From Sipunculus nudus (Eukaryota > Annelida > Sipuncula > Golfingiida > Sipunculidae), in assembly GCA_026874595.1 (NCBI GenBank), contig CM049316.1:11088839-11152838 (forward strand): a stretch of DNA of 64,000 bases. The letters run 5' to 3'. The notes under the pieces are model-generated. The model saw nothing but the letters and a program-made list of their open reading frames with translations, was not told where the DNA came from and made no database searches. Made by a program: the position numbers and the translations under genes. Below, piece by piece: positions 49,466-62,547 of this stretch. Within the stretch, counting starts at the first letter, position 1, and every line of letters begins with the position of its first letter.

Positions 49466-52400
49466 ATTTATTTTCCGTTTTGTACCTTGATTACCAATAA
49501 GGCTTTATGAGATATTTTCCTAACAGGAATTTAACTGCAGTTTATTACTATTTAAAAAGGAAAAACACAAATCCATCTAAATTCTACAAATAAGACAGGT
49601 AAATGACTGTCTTATTTCTTTGTTTGTTTCGAGGCGTAAATGTAATAATAAACAAACTGCAGAATCGGTTCGACGGATCATTTTCCTAAGAGGAAATTGC
49701 ATATCATTCAAAAATGACCGTGCAGATTTAGGAAACAATATTTTACTCCTGTTCAACGGACATTTGTTAACAAAATGCTCACCTGGCAAACTATTGCGCA
49801 TGATCTATCTTACAGAAAATGCTTAATGCAAAGCTTTACAAACATTTTCATCGGCACCCCTTGAATTTAGGCTAGGCAAAACGCATGCAATTTAGTCAGT
49901 TTACTGTTAACATGGACTTCATGACGACAACTTTATTTGTTAAGTATCATGAAAATATATACACGCTTTTTTATTGTAGATATGCTTTGGTCATGTGGTG
50001 ACCATTCTGACTAATTAATTAGAAGGTATAGGTGGACGTTACAACAGCTGATGTTTGCCCACGCCTGACTTTTCATCACACTAGGAAGATATAGGAGAAA
50101 TTTGTGTTCATTTCTGGCATTGAGCACGTCATATTCGTTCATTCGGGAACTGAGGAAAAGAGTTTGTTTGATCAGCAGCAGTGCAGGCTGTATCAGATTG
50201 GCGACTGGTATAGCGCGGGACTAATTGAAACCATGTAACAGTTGCGTCTAGTATAAAAGCGCTAGACAGACATCAATCGGAAGGGAGCCGGAAATAAATA
50301 AAATAAAATAATTTGCGTTAGGCTTCATGCTGCAGGACACAAGACGGACTTCCATAGATACAAACATCCGCATAAAAGAGAGGAAGCCGTTACGGAATTT
50401 TTCCTGGCAGGTTGGCCTATTACGGCAAATATTGTGCCATACCACTTATTCAAGCCATTAGTATAACAGCAGACCTATATCTTTGATGTTTCAATATGAC
50501 TGTTTCACGTGGCTTTTGATGTTTTGACTCTTGATTATCTTAGCACTTCAGTTTCTTTTAGGGACAGTTCCTCCATTGCATCTTTTTGCTATAAGTTAAC
50601 TATGATCTGATGGAAATTGGTTATTGCGTAGCACCGCATGTTTAACCCTTTATTCATAGATTTATTTGTAAGCATATGTATAAATAGAAAGCCCCTGGGA
50701 GCCGCTGTTAATGGAAACGAATTAAAAATCCATGTTTTTATCTTAACTCATCAGAGTTAAATATTTAATCACAATTTACGCCTATCTAACTACACAACAT
50801 ATTACAATGCTGAGGTCATATGCTGTTTGGAGCTACTGTTACGTGACGCATACATGTCAGATTTGCCCAACTCAAATCCATTCGCTGCTTATCTTTGCTA
50901 TAGGTGTCGAGAAATGTTTTTCATTGCATATATCATGTTCCATAGTCATATGTGAAATCATCACGGAGTTTGACCTTTAGGAGCTGAAGGACAAGTCAAT
51001 ATGCCAACATACTGAAGCCAGTAAAGAATAGCGGCGAGTCTCCAAGGGGATATAAACATTCTTGATCGTAAAAAGAGGTGTGTGCTTATGCACATGTTGC
51101 TGAGCCTGGTACCAAAATAGGATCTTCACTTAGTTTGAGTCGCGATCATTAAAGTTGATTCTTCTCTAGCTGATTTTTGTTTATAATATTCTCCAGATGA
51201 AGAATATCATACTAAAATTAACTAATGCCATCAAAGGACTGAATTAATAGCGGTTATCTGCACTTTTCTCTGAACATTAAAATTTTAACACGGAACACTT
51301 AAATGGTAACTGCATATATATTTATACAGAACGCAAAGGTTTAGATTTTTATATTTTAATTGCTGGATATATTTAAAAGTCAGAGAGTGCATTTTCGCAA
51401 TTCCGTAGCGAAAAAACTTGCAGGAAGACTTTACAATTGCATTTGCGCTTAAGAAATTAAAAAGATGCGCTTAGGCTTAATTTTAAAAAGGTGGCCCTTT
51501 ACTACGTCCCTTTAACTAATAATATTTTGTAGATTTTTTTTTTCAGTTGGACATAGGTCTGTACGCTCTTAACAAAGGACAATGGCGGACAAAGGGGCGG
51601 TTACCCACTGGCCATTACTATTCTGAGATTCCACTGACACCTTAATTTGATATGTTCATAATGTCTTATTAAAATTTTACAGTAAGAATGATATACAATA
51701 TTTCCGTTCACTTTTAAATTTTTTTTCTTAAGCCTTAACATGCTTCATTTGAATTACTTCAGGATAGAGGTACGGAGTTCTCTAGATGTCGAAGGCACTT
51801 ACTTGCTTAGCAACCAAGGTGGGCAAACTACGTAATTTGTTCTGTGATTAGCTGGATATGCTATTAAGAAAGACCAAAAGCCATGGCGGATGATATCTCA
51901 TTAAGGTAATTTCAGTAATTGTTTTCTCTTTTGACTTTCATATATGGAACCACTGTAGCCCTAGCAAGCATTTGTTGTATTTACTTAGGAGGAATATCCG
52001 GGGCGGATTTATTGGGGAACCATTATTTAAGAGACACTCGGAAATATTACGCCAGACACCACAGTTAAATAACCAAAAACCCGGCATACAGGTCGGTTAA
52101 AATGAAAGTTTATAACAAAGAAACCCACTTTCAAGCTTCTACCCCGTGCCATGCATAATTTTGTTATTAACTTTGGGGTTAGGTGCGCTGTGATTCTTTC
52201 TATTCCCATGGTGCTACAGTTTCACCAGTGGTCACTAACATTGCAGGACAGAGTCAGGAAATATTCAAGGTAGAAATTATTCGCCGAACGAAATTGATTT
52301 AGTAGTCCGCTGAAAGATTCCAGCAAAATAATACAAGGTTATAGATTCATTATTGTTGTATTTTGCAAGCTTAATTAATATTGAATTGCGTGTTTCATTA
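48300..52400 (+). repeat. Duplicated module G
   Basis: G pairs with H in order: GGACTCTGCATACCAA (48430; 57084), GTAGCAGG (48889; 57517), TAATATAAA-CACTTCAGAT (49237; 57840), ACAACAGCTGATGTTTGCCC (50041; 59849), GAAAAGAGTTTGTTTGATCAG, TTAGGCTTCA (50318; 60683), CATTCGCTGCTTATCTTTG (50879; 61318), GACCTTTAGGAGC (50972; 61399), TTAGC-GGATATGCT (51848; 62164) and GCATTGCAGGACA (52241; 62603). It is about 1.4 kb shorter than H. TTA at 50318-50320 is the unoccupied form of the site holding the H MITE. No conserved frame. Confidence 0.75.
49408..49461. repeat. (AT)n microsatellite
   Basis: 54 bases of alternating AT. H has no such tract at the equivalent place. Confidence 0.95.
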
Positions 52401-52479
52401 GAATGCTTAAGTAAGCCACCAGGATATATTCATTGTGAAATACATCATTATTTCAAACGTTATCTCAGCAGCAGTAAGT

Positions 52480-52650
52480 GGTGAGTCTTTAGTGTATGAT
52501 GGAACCAACACATATTGCGGCACCTCTGGACACCGGTTGGCAGCACCTCTCTGGACAACATCGGGCGCTATTTGTCTCCAACTGGCGGCTTGCTGGATTC
52601 TGGACTCTACACGCTCCACAGACTGTCCTCACAGCGGCCCTCTTAAATAT
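52480..52650 (+). other. GC-rich island, open in several frames
   Basis: About 150 bases of clearly higher GC than the flanks, without stops in all three plus frames and parts of the minus strand. The frame at 52500-52646 (not in the list of frames above 60 codons) ends GLYTLHRLSSQRPS before TAA and reads most like protein; another starts at 52496. With all frames open, coding cannot be told from composition. I recognise no family. Confidence 0.25.
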
Positions 52651-54192
52651 ACTTCTACCCTGGAAGCTCATTTATATTCATAAGACTAATACAAAGCCTG
52701 GGACTGCTTCGTTACTAATCAAAAGTGCACTGAATACTAAATAGTTGGAAACAATGTTCCTGCTACAAAAGTATACATCGAAGCGGCGAACTGGGTGACC
52801 ACTTTTGAATGTCCCATTGTCTCATAACACAATGACCCTGACCGGCGACCCTAGCCTACTTGCAACACATACAAGGATACAGCTAACCCGAGAAATAATA
52901 ATAAAAAAAAACATGATTAACAGAACGACATGATTCATTTCATGACAAACATGCATATATAAGCTACAGGTGACACCGCTTATGATAGACAAAAGCTGAA
53001 GTGGTATTTTAGTTTGACTATATTATTGTATTTTTACAAATCCTCAAGCACAGTTTTGCATACAGTTTTTTTTACCTTTATTCATAAGACTGGAGATGTT
53101 CAAACTTAATTTTCAGAGGGCGAACACTTATTGAAAACCACAAATTATAATTATTGTAAGATTTTCTACAAATCCACTTTGAAGGAATCCCTATAAAGTG
53201 TAGAAAATATTAATCTAGAATGCAACAATAACTGAATGTTCTTAAAATCATGCATAAAATATACCGAACGAAATGTGCTCCAGGTAACATTCAATAGATC
53301 ACAACGCCTGATTCATCAATCTCTGTGTAAGATTGCGTCAGCATTCACTATGTCCTTGTCTATGGATTATCATAATACAAAGTACCATTTATTAAAACAC
53401 GCTCCTGAGCTGTAAACAATAGGTTAAGATAAAATAGGTAATGTAAGACACCATTGTTTACTATCTAGAAGTTTAATCTATATCTTTTTGTCTATATATT
53501 TGCAGGTGTTCCTTATCTACACTTGTGTTGGCAAAGGAATCATGTCAAAGTGAAACTAATACCATTCCGTTATCGAAAGCTTCTCTGTGTTTTTAATAGC
53601 TGGGACTCATATACAAAAACGGTGGGCGCTCTCATAAGGCTTGGCACCCTACATTGAAGTACTGCTGACACAACAACCTGCATTTGTCTGGATAGTCATA
53701 CTGGCATACTGCACAAACAAAATTGATGATAATATGGGTGCCTTAAAAATAATTTATATTTCAGTTATTTAACATATATTTAAATACAAATGCACACATA
53801 AACATGTAGTTCACCAGTTTTTTTTAATATTTATTTAAAAAGAGAACAATTCACAGAAACCTTTTGAAAATACATGTATATTCAAAAATGGATCCATACT
53901 ACCTATTGTTTGCAATGCATGCGCAGTTAAAAAAAATACATACTTTATGATATTCGTTCAAAGAAGGATATTCTTAGCCTTTACTACACGGTTCCTTTAT
54001 ATTGGAATTCTAAGCCGCTGGTCGCAGACTTAAAAATGTGAGAGGACTGAAAAGGCACTGGATTCATTGGTATTCAAGAGACGGGTTTGTCTACTTTCTT
54101 TGAGCTAACATTTGCGTTCACCAGTATTTCCGGTGGATATACACGTCATCTGATTCCGTAAATAACAAGATAGAGAGTTCTTTTACAACTTG

Positions 54193-54350
54193 TCACGGTC
54201 TAGGATCTCTCATGTCGTCCAGTAGATCGCTTTCTGCAATCTAAGAAAAGAAAAAAAAGGTCCTTGAGGGTATTATAATAACCCGCGTGGTTCCTTCTTG
54301 AGCTCTTTTCCCGATGTAAACGTCCCACAGGGCACTCAGAGTGTCGTGCT
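54193..54350 (-). CDS. Possible terminal exon(s) on the minus strand, unknown protein
   Basis: On the minus strand a strong pyrimidine tract and AG (complement of 54241-54256) precede an open run ending TGA at 54193, read as IAESDLLDDMRDPRP. Just upstream, 54350-54283 reads in phase as LSALWDVYIGKRAQEG and neighbours, up to a GT at 54282-54281. Joined, the two share phase, but the implied intron is only 42 bases, shorter than usual for a mollusc, and the donor is not a consensus one. Either exon may instead join distant partners. No domain is recognised; a different frame (54200-54415) is also open here. Low-confidence call. Confidence 0.25.
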
Positions 54351-54561
54351 CTAACAAGGTTTAAGATGGAACCTGTGTTGTGAAAGGGTGTCCCGATAGA
54401 TATATCTTTTATCATGCTATTTTATCATGCTGGTGCAATTTATGTTTGTAAAACGTTTCTGATAGTACTTGTCATCACACTTGTCATCGTGATAAATTAT
54501 AGTGTTAAGCAAGAACTAAAGATTATAATATTGGTACCCTGAACAGCAAACTCAATAAACA

Positions 54562-54753
54562 ATGCAAAGGCCAACAGGATCCAGTTACGATCGATACGCA
54601 AAGTTTCCGACACACAAATGTGTACAACATGGAGCTCAAACGAAGGTTGGAGGGTGTGATTGCTCATTACGGGACTGGTCGAGATACATCTCGTCACAGT
54701 GGAGTGATTGTGTGATTTTGTTCAGTTTATCCAATGGTCTGTCTCATATGTAA
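54562..54753 (+). other. Open frame with Cys/Trp-rich stretch
   Basis: A 63-codon frame includes GGCDCSLRDWSRYISSQWSD. The Cys and Trp spacing is suggestive of a small disulphide domain but matches no consensus I can confirm (it is not a proper thrombospondin repeat). An overlapping minus-strand frame is also open. Could be an exon fragment or chance. Confidence 0.15.
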
Positions 54754-54812
54754 CACAAATTAGTCTAAACAGAGAAAACACCTTAAAAAGATTAAAAGCT
54801 GTTATATCGGTA

Positions 54813-54827
54813 ACACACACACACACA
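54813..54827. repeat. (AC)n microsatellite
   Basis: Fifteen bases of alternating AC. Confidence 0.9.
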
Positions 54828-55527
54828 AATAATACCAATACCTTACCAGTGCCCTCAATAAACCATATATATTCTGAAAGTTTATTTAATGTAAATGTCA
54901 GCGCCCATGCGTCACAGGTGTTTGTTGTATCAACATGTAAATCCCTAACAACAATCTAGAAAAAGGGTCTAGATTGTGACCTTATGGAACCGTGAATAAT
55001 TGAACCGTTCATCTTGTAAGCCAATCTATACGACGTGCGTATGAGGGTTAAAGGTAAATTTAGCTCAATATGAGACATGGCTTTAGTTTTTCTTTGCAGA
55101 ATGAGTAATGCTTGCCTTTTGCCGGTTTACGAATTTCTAATTATCCCTCATGTCCTGTTACTTGAAAGATTAATCGTAAAAGATATAAAAACCATGTATC
55201 GCAAAGATCAGTCGTATTAAAATCGCTTTAACACTGGTTCAAAGTATACAGAACCACAATCAGCAGAAGATAGATATGAAGACACTACTTAATTATGTAT
55301 TCTTTTGTTTTCGGTGTATCTTTGTAGATGTCTGAAAAAGAATAATAAATAAACAAAAACTTGATAATCTGAAGGTGATAGAATTTTATCGACTTTCTGG
55401 TCCTCCACCTTTGCATGAAAATGTGATTACCAGTGGGGATACATAAAATGGAGAAAATTTGATATTGCTACATCAGGGTATACGTGAACGTCCACTGAGA
55501 GAATAACCTGGGAGTTTTACTTTGTAA

Positions 55528-55993
55528 TCCGTGGTGCTGGACATAGAAGACGTCAGCTACAAGTTGAATCCTAGAAGTGGCTAATGAGGAAGAGGAATGG
55601 GGAGATGAATTATGAACCACATTGTTCGACTGAAGGCCGTCCCTGGAGTGGCGCATCCCTCTTGGATCAAACCCTGTGGTCTGGACGCCAGGTCACTATT
55701 GAGTTCCATGTTTAATCCAAGCAACCTGGATTTGCCAGACCCTTTGTCCTGTGTTACCAAGAACTAAAGAAGATCATGCAAAGACAATGGCTCATAACTG
55801 CTCCAGTCACTCGTTTTACCCTATATAAAGGAATTACATTCGAGAATCTCCGAGGGCTGTTTATCATATCTTCAGGATCGTGGCTGTTGTCCCTCCAAAC
55901 AAGAAAATATGGACTTATGGATCTGTTACCAGTATCGTCGGTGGACATGCTATGTACTTCTGTGGAAAACATCAATTTATATATCATGAATAA
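55528..55993 (+). pseudogene. Possible decayed coding sequence, family unknown
   Basis: Three protein-like open segments follow one another on the plus strand. The first (55528-55581) includes VVLDIEDVSYKLNPRSG. After TAA and TGA in the same frame comes 55612-55767, starting MNHIVRLKAVPG and ending SCVTKN. The third, 55829-55990, lies in another frame and contains VVPPNKKIWTYGSVTSIVGG. Codons are mixed and GC is above the local average. Stops and a frame change suggest a broken gene or separate exons; I see no clean splice sites. Minus-strand frames (55468-55656, 55754-55987) are also open, so this is not proven. No family recognised. Confidence 0.25.
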
Positions 55994-56817
55994 CCACTGA
56001 ATGGGACTTATTTATTGTGAATTACTATATATTATTAATCCTTGAGTTAATCCTATATATTATTATGTGTTATTGTACATGATGTATATAATACCATGTT
56101 TAAGGTAAACAGAGCACCTTTATACCACATAAAACGTATTAAATAACCTGTGAGGATACTTGTCAGGTTTGCCGCATGAATGAGGACCGTTACAACATTC
56201 TTCATTGTAAAGCAAATGGTATAAAGTTTTGCAGATAATAATGCAACCAACCATACAAACATACTCCGACTGCGTTTTTTAAGATTTTTTTAAAATATAT
56301 TTTTATTCATTCCGCTAATAAAATATACATCAAATAAACATAACATGTAATACAAACATAGAAACAATTAAAATTTAGGCACAATACATATATGGAAAAT
56401 TTAGTTTTATCCGAATGATTTCAAGAGACATAAACATATATAGAAAAATAATTTATTTCTATCTAACCGGCCATTTCATGATTAATATGAAACAATGACC
56501 ATCGTTTTCTAAAACATTCTAATTTCCTATTATTTCAGCTATTTCATCGTTAATTCTAACATAATCCCATAACATGTTTTCCCATAACTGTTTAGTTAAA
56601 CTATATTAATGTGCTAGAGGAACTACTTTTTTAACCAAGACAAAGCAAAATGTATTTTTAATTGACATGTGTATATAACAACATAGCAGTAATGATTTAC
56701 ATTAGACTTCTAATGTATGTAAAACAATTAATAATTAGTATTTCATTTGTAACTAGACATATCCTCTATATATGCTCTTATAATTCAATAATACTGACAC
56801 TTTTGACTTTTAATAAG

Positions 56818-57057
56818 ATGTGGGAAACTCCCGCCATTGCTGCCGGACCGGATACGCACAACAATATCCTGCTTCTTGGTGTGACAGGATTAAGGTGTAA
56901 AGGGGGGAGTAGATTAAGATTAATGATACGAGTCTGGACAAAGGTTCAGTTTAAGAAAATTAGAAATACCGGAGATCTAGCCTTAACATGGACGAAAATG
57001 GGCGATAATGGAGAACCAGCAACGCTGTGTACAGACGAAAGGTCGAGACAGAACTAA
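56818..57057 (+). other. GC-richer open frame, 80 codons, unknown
   Basis: This is the second half of a 131-codon frame from 56662. The first half is AT-rich and hydrophobic by composition; from MWETPAIAAGPDTHNN on, the sequence is GC-richer and protein-like, with GDLALTWTKMGDNGEPAT near the end. The minus strand is also open. No domain recognised. It lies right at the left edge of module H and is not present at the equivalent left edge of G. Confidence 0.15.
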
Positions 57058-60000
57058 CAGTTCACCAATTTGAACAAAACTGAGGACTCTGCATACCAAG
57101 TTTATAAGATCAAACTTATCAGTGAAGGGATCGATTTTGTTACGCCCTCTCGTTCTGTCATGTAACATTAAACTCTGACGTTTTGTGTCAAGCGCCCTGA
57201 TAAACATTCCTATAGCATTACTATTTTCTTTTTGCCTGTCCCAGATACGGAAAATAGACATAAGGGTTCTTTTAACCTCGTACCATAGATATAGTATGGT
57301 AGGTAGCATGGTAGGTAGCGTTAGGAACTGTCGATAGGAGTTACGTTTACGTTAAACAAAAATCATTTGCTTTTTAAAAGATTCCATACAAATAAGGAAA
57401 TGATGGTATTAATGCGAGGTACTAAAGATTTTTTTTTTATTCCTGAGATTGGTCATATAGGGTCTGTAACCAAGGACGATTTTTTTAATAGCTTGCGTCA
57501 GATATAGGCCCTTTGGTAGCAGGATTTTCATAACACATATTTATTAGCAATTGATGCAAATGTACCTTCTTGTGTCCTACTAAATATACCGTTGGCGACA
57601 TAAGAAGTATTTATTTTTTTCACCTTTTAGAATTGAAATTTTACACGGTTGGTGGATGCAGAACGCTTACCAGTCTCAAACCAGCCATGCCAAACAAGAT
57701 AAAGACGACTTTAACGGATGGTACTGAAGGTACACCTACTTGAATGCACAATATTCAGCCATTCGAATAGGATAACGTACGTAGGATAGGGATGCCACCA
57801 TGCATGCAACTAGACGAGAACCAAGTTTCCCATTGTCCACTAATATAAATCATTTCAGATGAAGACAAAAAAGGGGGGGGGGGTTACCTAGGAATCTGCA
57901 TAATGTATGAATTACAAGATGTTTTCATACAATAGTTGTATCTCATGAGAATAAAAGAAGGACTTTTTTAATATCCCCCTGATGTCTTCGGCACAAATCA
58001 ATTCGAGATTCGTTTTAAATCAATATTACATACACAAGGTATTGATATTCTTACCTCCAAATATATCTACTTATGAAATCATAATAAACCCTTATAAAAT
58101 ATATATATAAAAAAATTTCTTCCTTTTCATGTACACTATTTCCATCTTGCTTGAAAAAGTCCATTTCTTTATCTGACGTGAATTAAATACAGATAACATA
58201 TAAACCTTTCATAATAGTGCCTTTCCGTCGGCGCAAAGGTTGTCAGTTCTGTTCATATCCATCTTTAGGAAACGTTGTGGTGGTGGTGCTGATAATACAG
58301 CATACATATCCAAAAATACATCAGGAGGACAAATCAGACGAACCATAGTTGTGAAAATGGTACGAAATTTGTCCGAACAACAATTCAACCAATGTATATG
58401 AAGTCTACTACGTACGGCCATTTTTTTCAGTTTGTCACCATTTTTTATTTACCAATAACCTGGTTATAAGCAGGCTAGTACACCTGCACGGGGCGATATA
58501 AGAAAATTTCCTAGCGAGAATTAACTTGTTCATTACTTAGTAAAACGGAAAAGAGCACTTATCCATTTAAAATATACAACTATGGAAAGTGAATGTTGTC
58601 CATTGTCGGTTGTGTCATTGGTAATACAGAACGCTTTATTGAGAACAATCCGACGTTCGAACAATGAATCCGTTGTTCTAATTTCCTTTGACAGGTGGAA
58701 CGTTGGTAATATGGCGGCAGCATGTGTAAGTGGATAAGGTCATACTTACTTAACAAAAGCAATTATTTCAAACTTTTTAGATCTGTAGAGTGAATTAAGC
58801 TCTCTAGCAACAGTATTTACAAATATATGTTAGGATCACGTAAATTTATATCGTAACGTTCCTAGGTGGTATAACGGACGAATCAATTTTTGACAGACAG
58901 ACCGTTAGTTCACCTATGAACAGCTGTGTAACAGGTTTCTGATATATCTTTCACATCATTTTATCTGTGATATGTGACCTTTGTGTGAAAGTAACCCACT
59001 CTCTGGCATTTCTCTTCAGCTAATATGAATCCCTGTCACCACTTATAAATACATGCCATGTCTTTATATGACGAGGTACCAGGAGAAAAGTGTCATGTTG
59101 CATTTATTATAGTTCCAATACATTTTGACTTTCTTATAACGATGTGGTCGTGTTTAAATATGATTCTAACATCTCATGACGGCTACTTTAATATTGTCTG
59201 ACCTTCACCTGTGATGAGGTATCAAACTCAAGTAAAAGTGAAGTCATATACATCAACTAAAATGTCACATATACGTAATAAGGGGTTTCACTTAACGCCG
59301 ATGTCAGTGTTATAATAGGGGAAGGGTTTTCTAGTCGTGACACGTCACAGGTATATTTCGTTTTTACTGTGTCCAAGAGAAAGCACCAAGGTGTGATGTG
59401 CAAATACAGAAGATTCGAATTAAATAAAACAGGATTAAAGAAAAATGTATCCTCTCGTATATCTGACACTTAAGTATTTTGATTTCAAATACAAAAGTGG
59501 GGCGATGAGTGAAGGAGTGAATGTCTATCGGTACAATGTTCAAAAGAGGGTTTATCACTCAAAGTCACCAGATATTTTCATAAACGCTCATATTGTACAC
59601 TATAACGCTTAAGAGAACTATGAGTAAAATTTAAAATATGAAACAAGGGACACATTCTATCTACACCGTGAACTAGGCTGAAAAGAACGCATGATATTTG
59701 GCAAATTTATTATATAAACGTGAATGTCAGGAAAATGTTGTGGATAGATTTTAGTAAAAATATGTAAAAAAGCTTTCTGATTGAAGATGCAGAGTGAGCC
59801 TGTCTGACTATCGAGTTGGTATGCTGGTATGTATGGGTTGGGCATGACAACAGCTGATGTTTGCCCATACCGGACTTTTAATCAAATTAGGATGGTATTG
59901 TGGGGATTCCTGTTATGGCATGTGGCAGGTTCCATCATAATCGGCGTCATTCATTCGGAAACTTGAGGAGGGGAACTTGTGTGGTCAGTATCAGGGCGGG

Positions 60001-60125
60001 TTGTCTCAGACCTACGATTGTGACAGTGCAACCATGTAATACTCGCATCTAGTAAAGAAGTGCCAGACGGACACAAACCGCAAAGTAGCCGGCAATAAAA
60101 CAAATAAAAATATTAATCAGTGTTA

Positions 60126-60682
60126 AGCCTGCCGCTCACTGATGATTTTTATATGCGACCAGTCACAGAAAGTCGGCGATCGTCTGCGACCGCTTGCGAC
60201 CGGCAGTCGGCGAGCAGTCAAAGACTAGAGTTCACGGTGTTTCCCGTTGTTTATAAAATTATGTAATTTGGAGATAATAAATTTGTGTAAGTACACATAA
60301 AATTGATAAAAAAACTTTCAAAATATCAGACACAATGCAAAATAACAGCTAAAGGCCAAGCCTATCTCTTTACATGCCCTTACGATTGGGGTATTCGGGC
60401 GGAGTCTGGTTGTACCGAAACAGTGTTTGGTTCGACATCCACATCAATTCATCTTCCTCTTCAGGAGACCGAAACGACTTATTTAGGGCGATGCCACAAA
60501 CCACACATACAAGTTCAGTCTGCAACAGATGATTGCGAGAGTCGCAAGGAATCGCAGGGGATTACCAAGGTTTTGCCACTTGCGATTTACAGGTGATTAT
60601 AATCGACGACCAGACGCAGCTCCCTTGCGATTTCAATCGTTTCACATTGCGTCGCAACAAAATCCCCAGTGGGCGGCAGGAT
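60126..60682. mobile_element. PIF/Harbinger-like MITE with TTA duplication
   Basis: Ends are inverted: AGCCTGCCGCTCACTG on the left and, reverse-complemented, ATCCTGCCGCCCACTG on the right, continuing with GATTTT and TGCGAC. TTA stands at 60123-60125 and 60683-60685. G has a single TTA at 50318-50320 followed by the same GGCTTCA, an apparent empty site. Many TTGCGA, TGCGACC and TCGCAA words cluster inside both ends, as binding sites would. A 3-bp TTA duplication is the PIF/Harbinger signature. The 97-codon frame inside shows no transposase or Myb-like signature. Confidence 0.85.
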
Positions 60683-62513
60683 TTAGGCTTCACACTTAAG
60701 GAATAAGACGGACATCGATACATCCACATACAAGGTTGGCAGACGCTAGGGAATTTAAAGGCAGTTATGGGCTCATAGTGACAAATATTCAGCGATCCAC
60801 TTATCCTAATATATCGACATTTTTTACTATTCATTCAACGCAACTCTTGTTTTAAATTATATATGCTTTCAAGATACATTGGACTTACGTCGTTAATGGT
60901 TAAGTATAAATGTCACGTTAAAGTGACCAAACATTAAAATAAATGAAAATAACTAAAATATAACTCGTAAAATTCTTGATTGGTGTAGTCTATCAAGAAC
61001 ATGTCCACAAAGCTTAGTTATGGCTGTGGTCTCTACTATGACGTAATATAATTTCGCGAGTACAAACGCCAATCTTCAAAAGATCCCATTTTTATAACCT
61101 TATCTAAATGTTTTATAATTTTCTGTACACTGCTTTAAAAAATGACGTTATTTGAATCAAATTTGAGAGAAGGAAAACGTTCTGAACAAATGTTAGATAA
61201 ACGATTTTCACTGAATAAACTTAACAGTTAACTAAGCTTATTTTTAAGGAATAAGGTACGGTTTTATTTCATTACTTATTCCTCTTCATCTTAAATATGT
61301 ACTTTGGATCTACACTCCATTCGCTGCTTATCTTTGCTTTACGTGATCCGAAATTTCAAATATGCATGGCATCTTTATTAAAGTACGTAAGTTTGACCTT
61401 TAGGAGCCGGACGACAGGGCAATATACTACCTTACTGATGCCAGAAAAATTACAGCGCCTCTCCACGACGCTCTAAATATTCTTGATAATAAGGAGGAAC
61501 TTGCCTATCTACAATATGCTGAGCCTTTTTTGATAAAAGGATCTCCATTTAGTTTCAGGAGAGACGGGGGCTGTTATATACACCATTAAATTACATGATG
61601 CTCTGGATGATTGTGATTTGTAATATTCTCTGGCTGAAGGTATTCTTATTACAACTGATTACTGACAAAAGATAGAATAAGAAAGCGGCCATCTGCAATT
61701 TAAAATATTAAGTAAAATATTTGGCCTTAACACTTAAATGGAAACGGCATATATTTGCGTTCAGAATGTTTAAGGTATGCATTTTGACGTTTCAACTGTT
61801 GGACAGATATTTTGCATGCAGTTCCAAGATTGCAAACGATTTTCACAGTTCCCTAAACATGTTCTTTGACAGAATTATTTGTTAGCGTGGACATAGGTCT
61901 TATCACTCTTATCACTCGACAGTTGTGGATTAAGAGGGGGTTACCCGCCGCTTACCATATAGAGAATTTAATTTGATCTGTCCTTTTACTGAATGACAGT
62001 AAGGATGACGCGTATTCTAACTCAGTTCGCTCTTAGATTTCGATTATTTAAACATTCAGATGCATGATTCTCGCAGGATGGAGGTACTTTAGACGTCAAC
62101 GGCACCTACATCTTTATGTTGCTTAGCAACTTAAGTCGACAAACTAGGTAATTTATTCTGTGATTAGCCGGATATGCTCCTGAAGAAAGACACAAAGCCA
62201 TGACTGGTGATCTTGGATATATTGAATTTAGCTAATTTCAGGAATTATTTTGTATATTGACTTTGATATATTTTGGTGCTTTGACTCAAGAAAGCAAATT
62301 ACGCCTAATGTCTGTATTAAATTGTTGGAAATTTCCGGGGCTGGTTGATTTGTGAACCATTATTTGAGAGACTCTCAGAAATATCATAATAAACACCACA
62401 GTTAAATGCCCCAAAACACCGCATACAGATCAGATAAGATGAAAGCGAAATCAAAGGAACTCTCTTTCAAGCTTTTTACTCTGGACCCGTATCATTTTGT
62501 TATGAACCTTGGG

Positions 62514-62547
62514 GTAAGACGGGACGTCCCGTAAGACGGGACGTCCC
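62514..62547. repeat. 17-bp tandem duplication of a palindromic unit
   Basis: GTAAGACGGGACGTCCC stands twice in a row; GGGACGTCCC is a perfect palindrome containing GACGTC. G reads GGGGTTAGGTGCGCTG (about 52175) at the equivalent place, without the duplication. Confidence 0.9.

Larger units (their letters stand above)
52401..57039. other. Inter-module stretch G-H with GC-richer islands
   Basis: I could not pair this stretch with other modules. It holds several islands of higher GC and longer open frames: 52480-52650, 54190-54350, 54560-54750, 55480-55993 and 56818-57057. Between them is ordinary AT-rich DNA with an (AC) tract at 54813-54827. It is the likeliest place for exons or a decayed gene. 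Confidence 0.5.

Noticed and set aside
54562..54753. Thrombospondin type 1 domain
   Set aside because: Some W and C residues but not the WxxW plus CSxxCG order of the domain.
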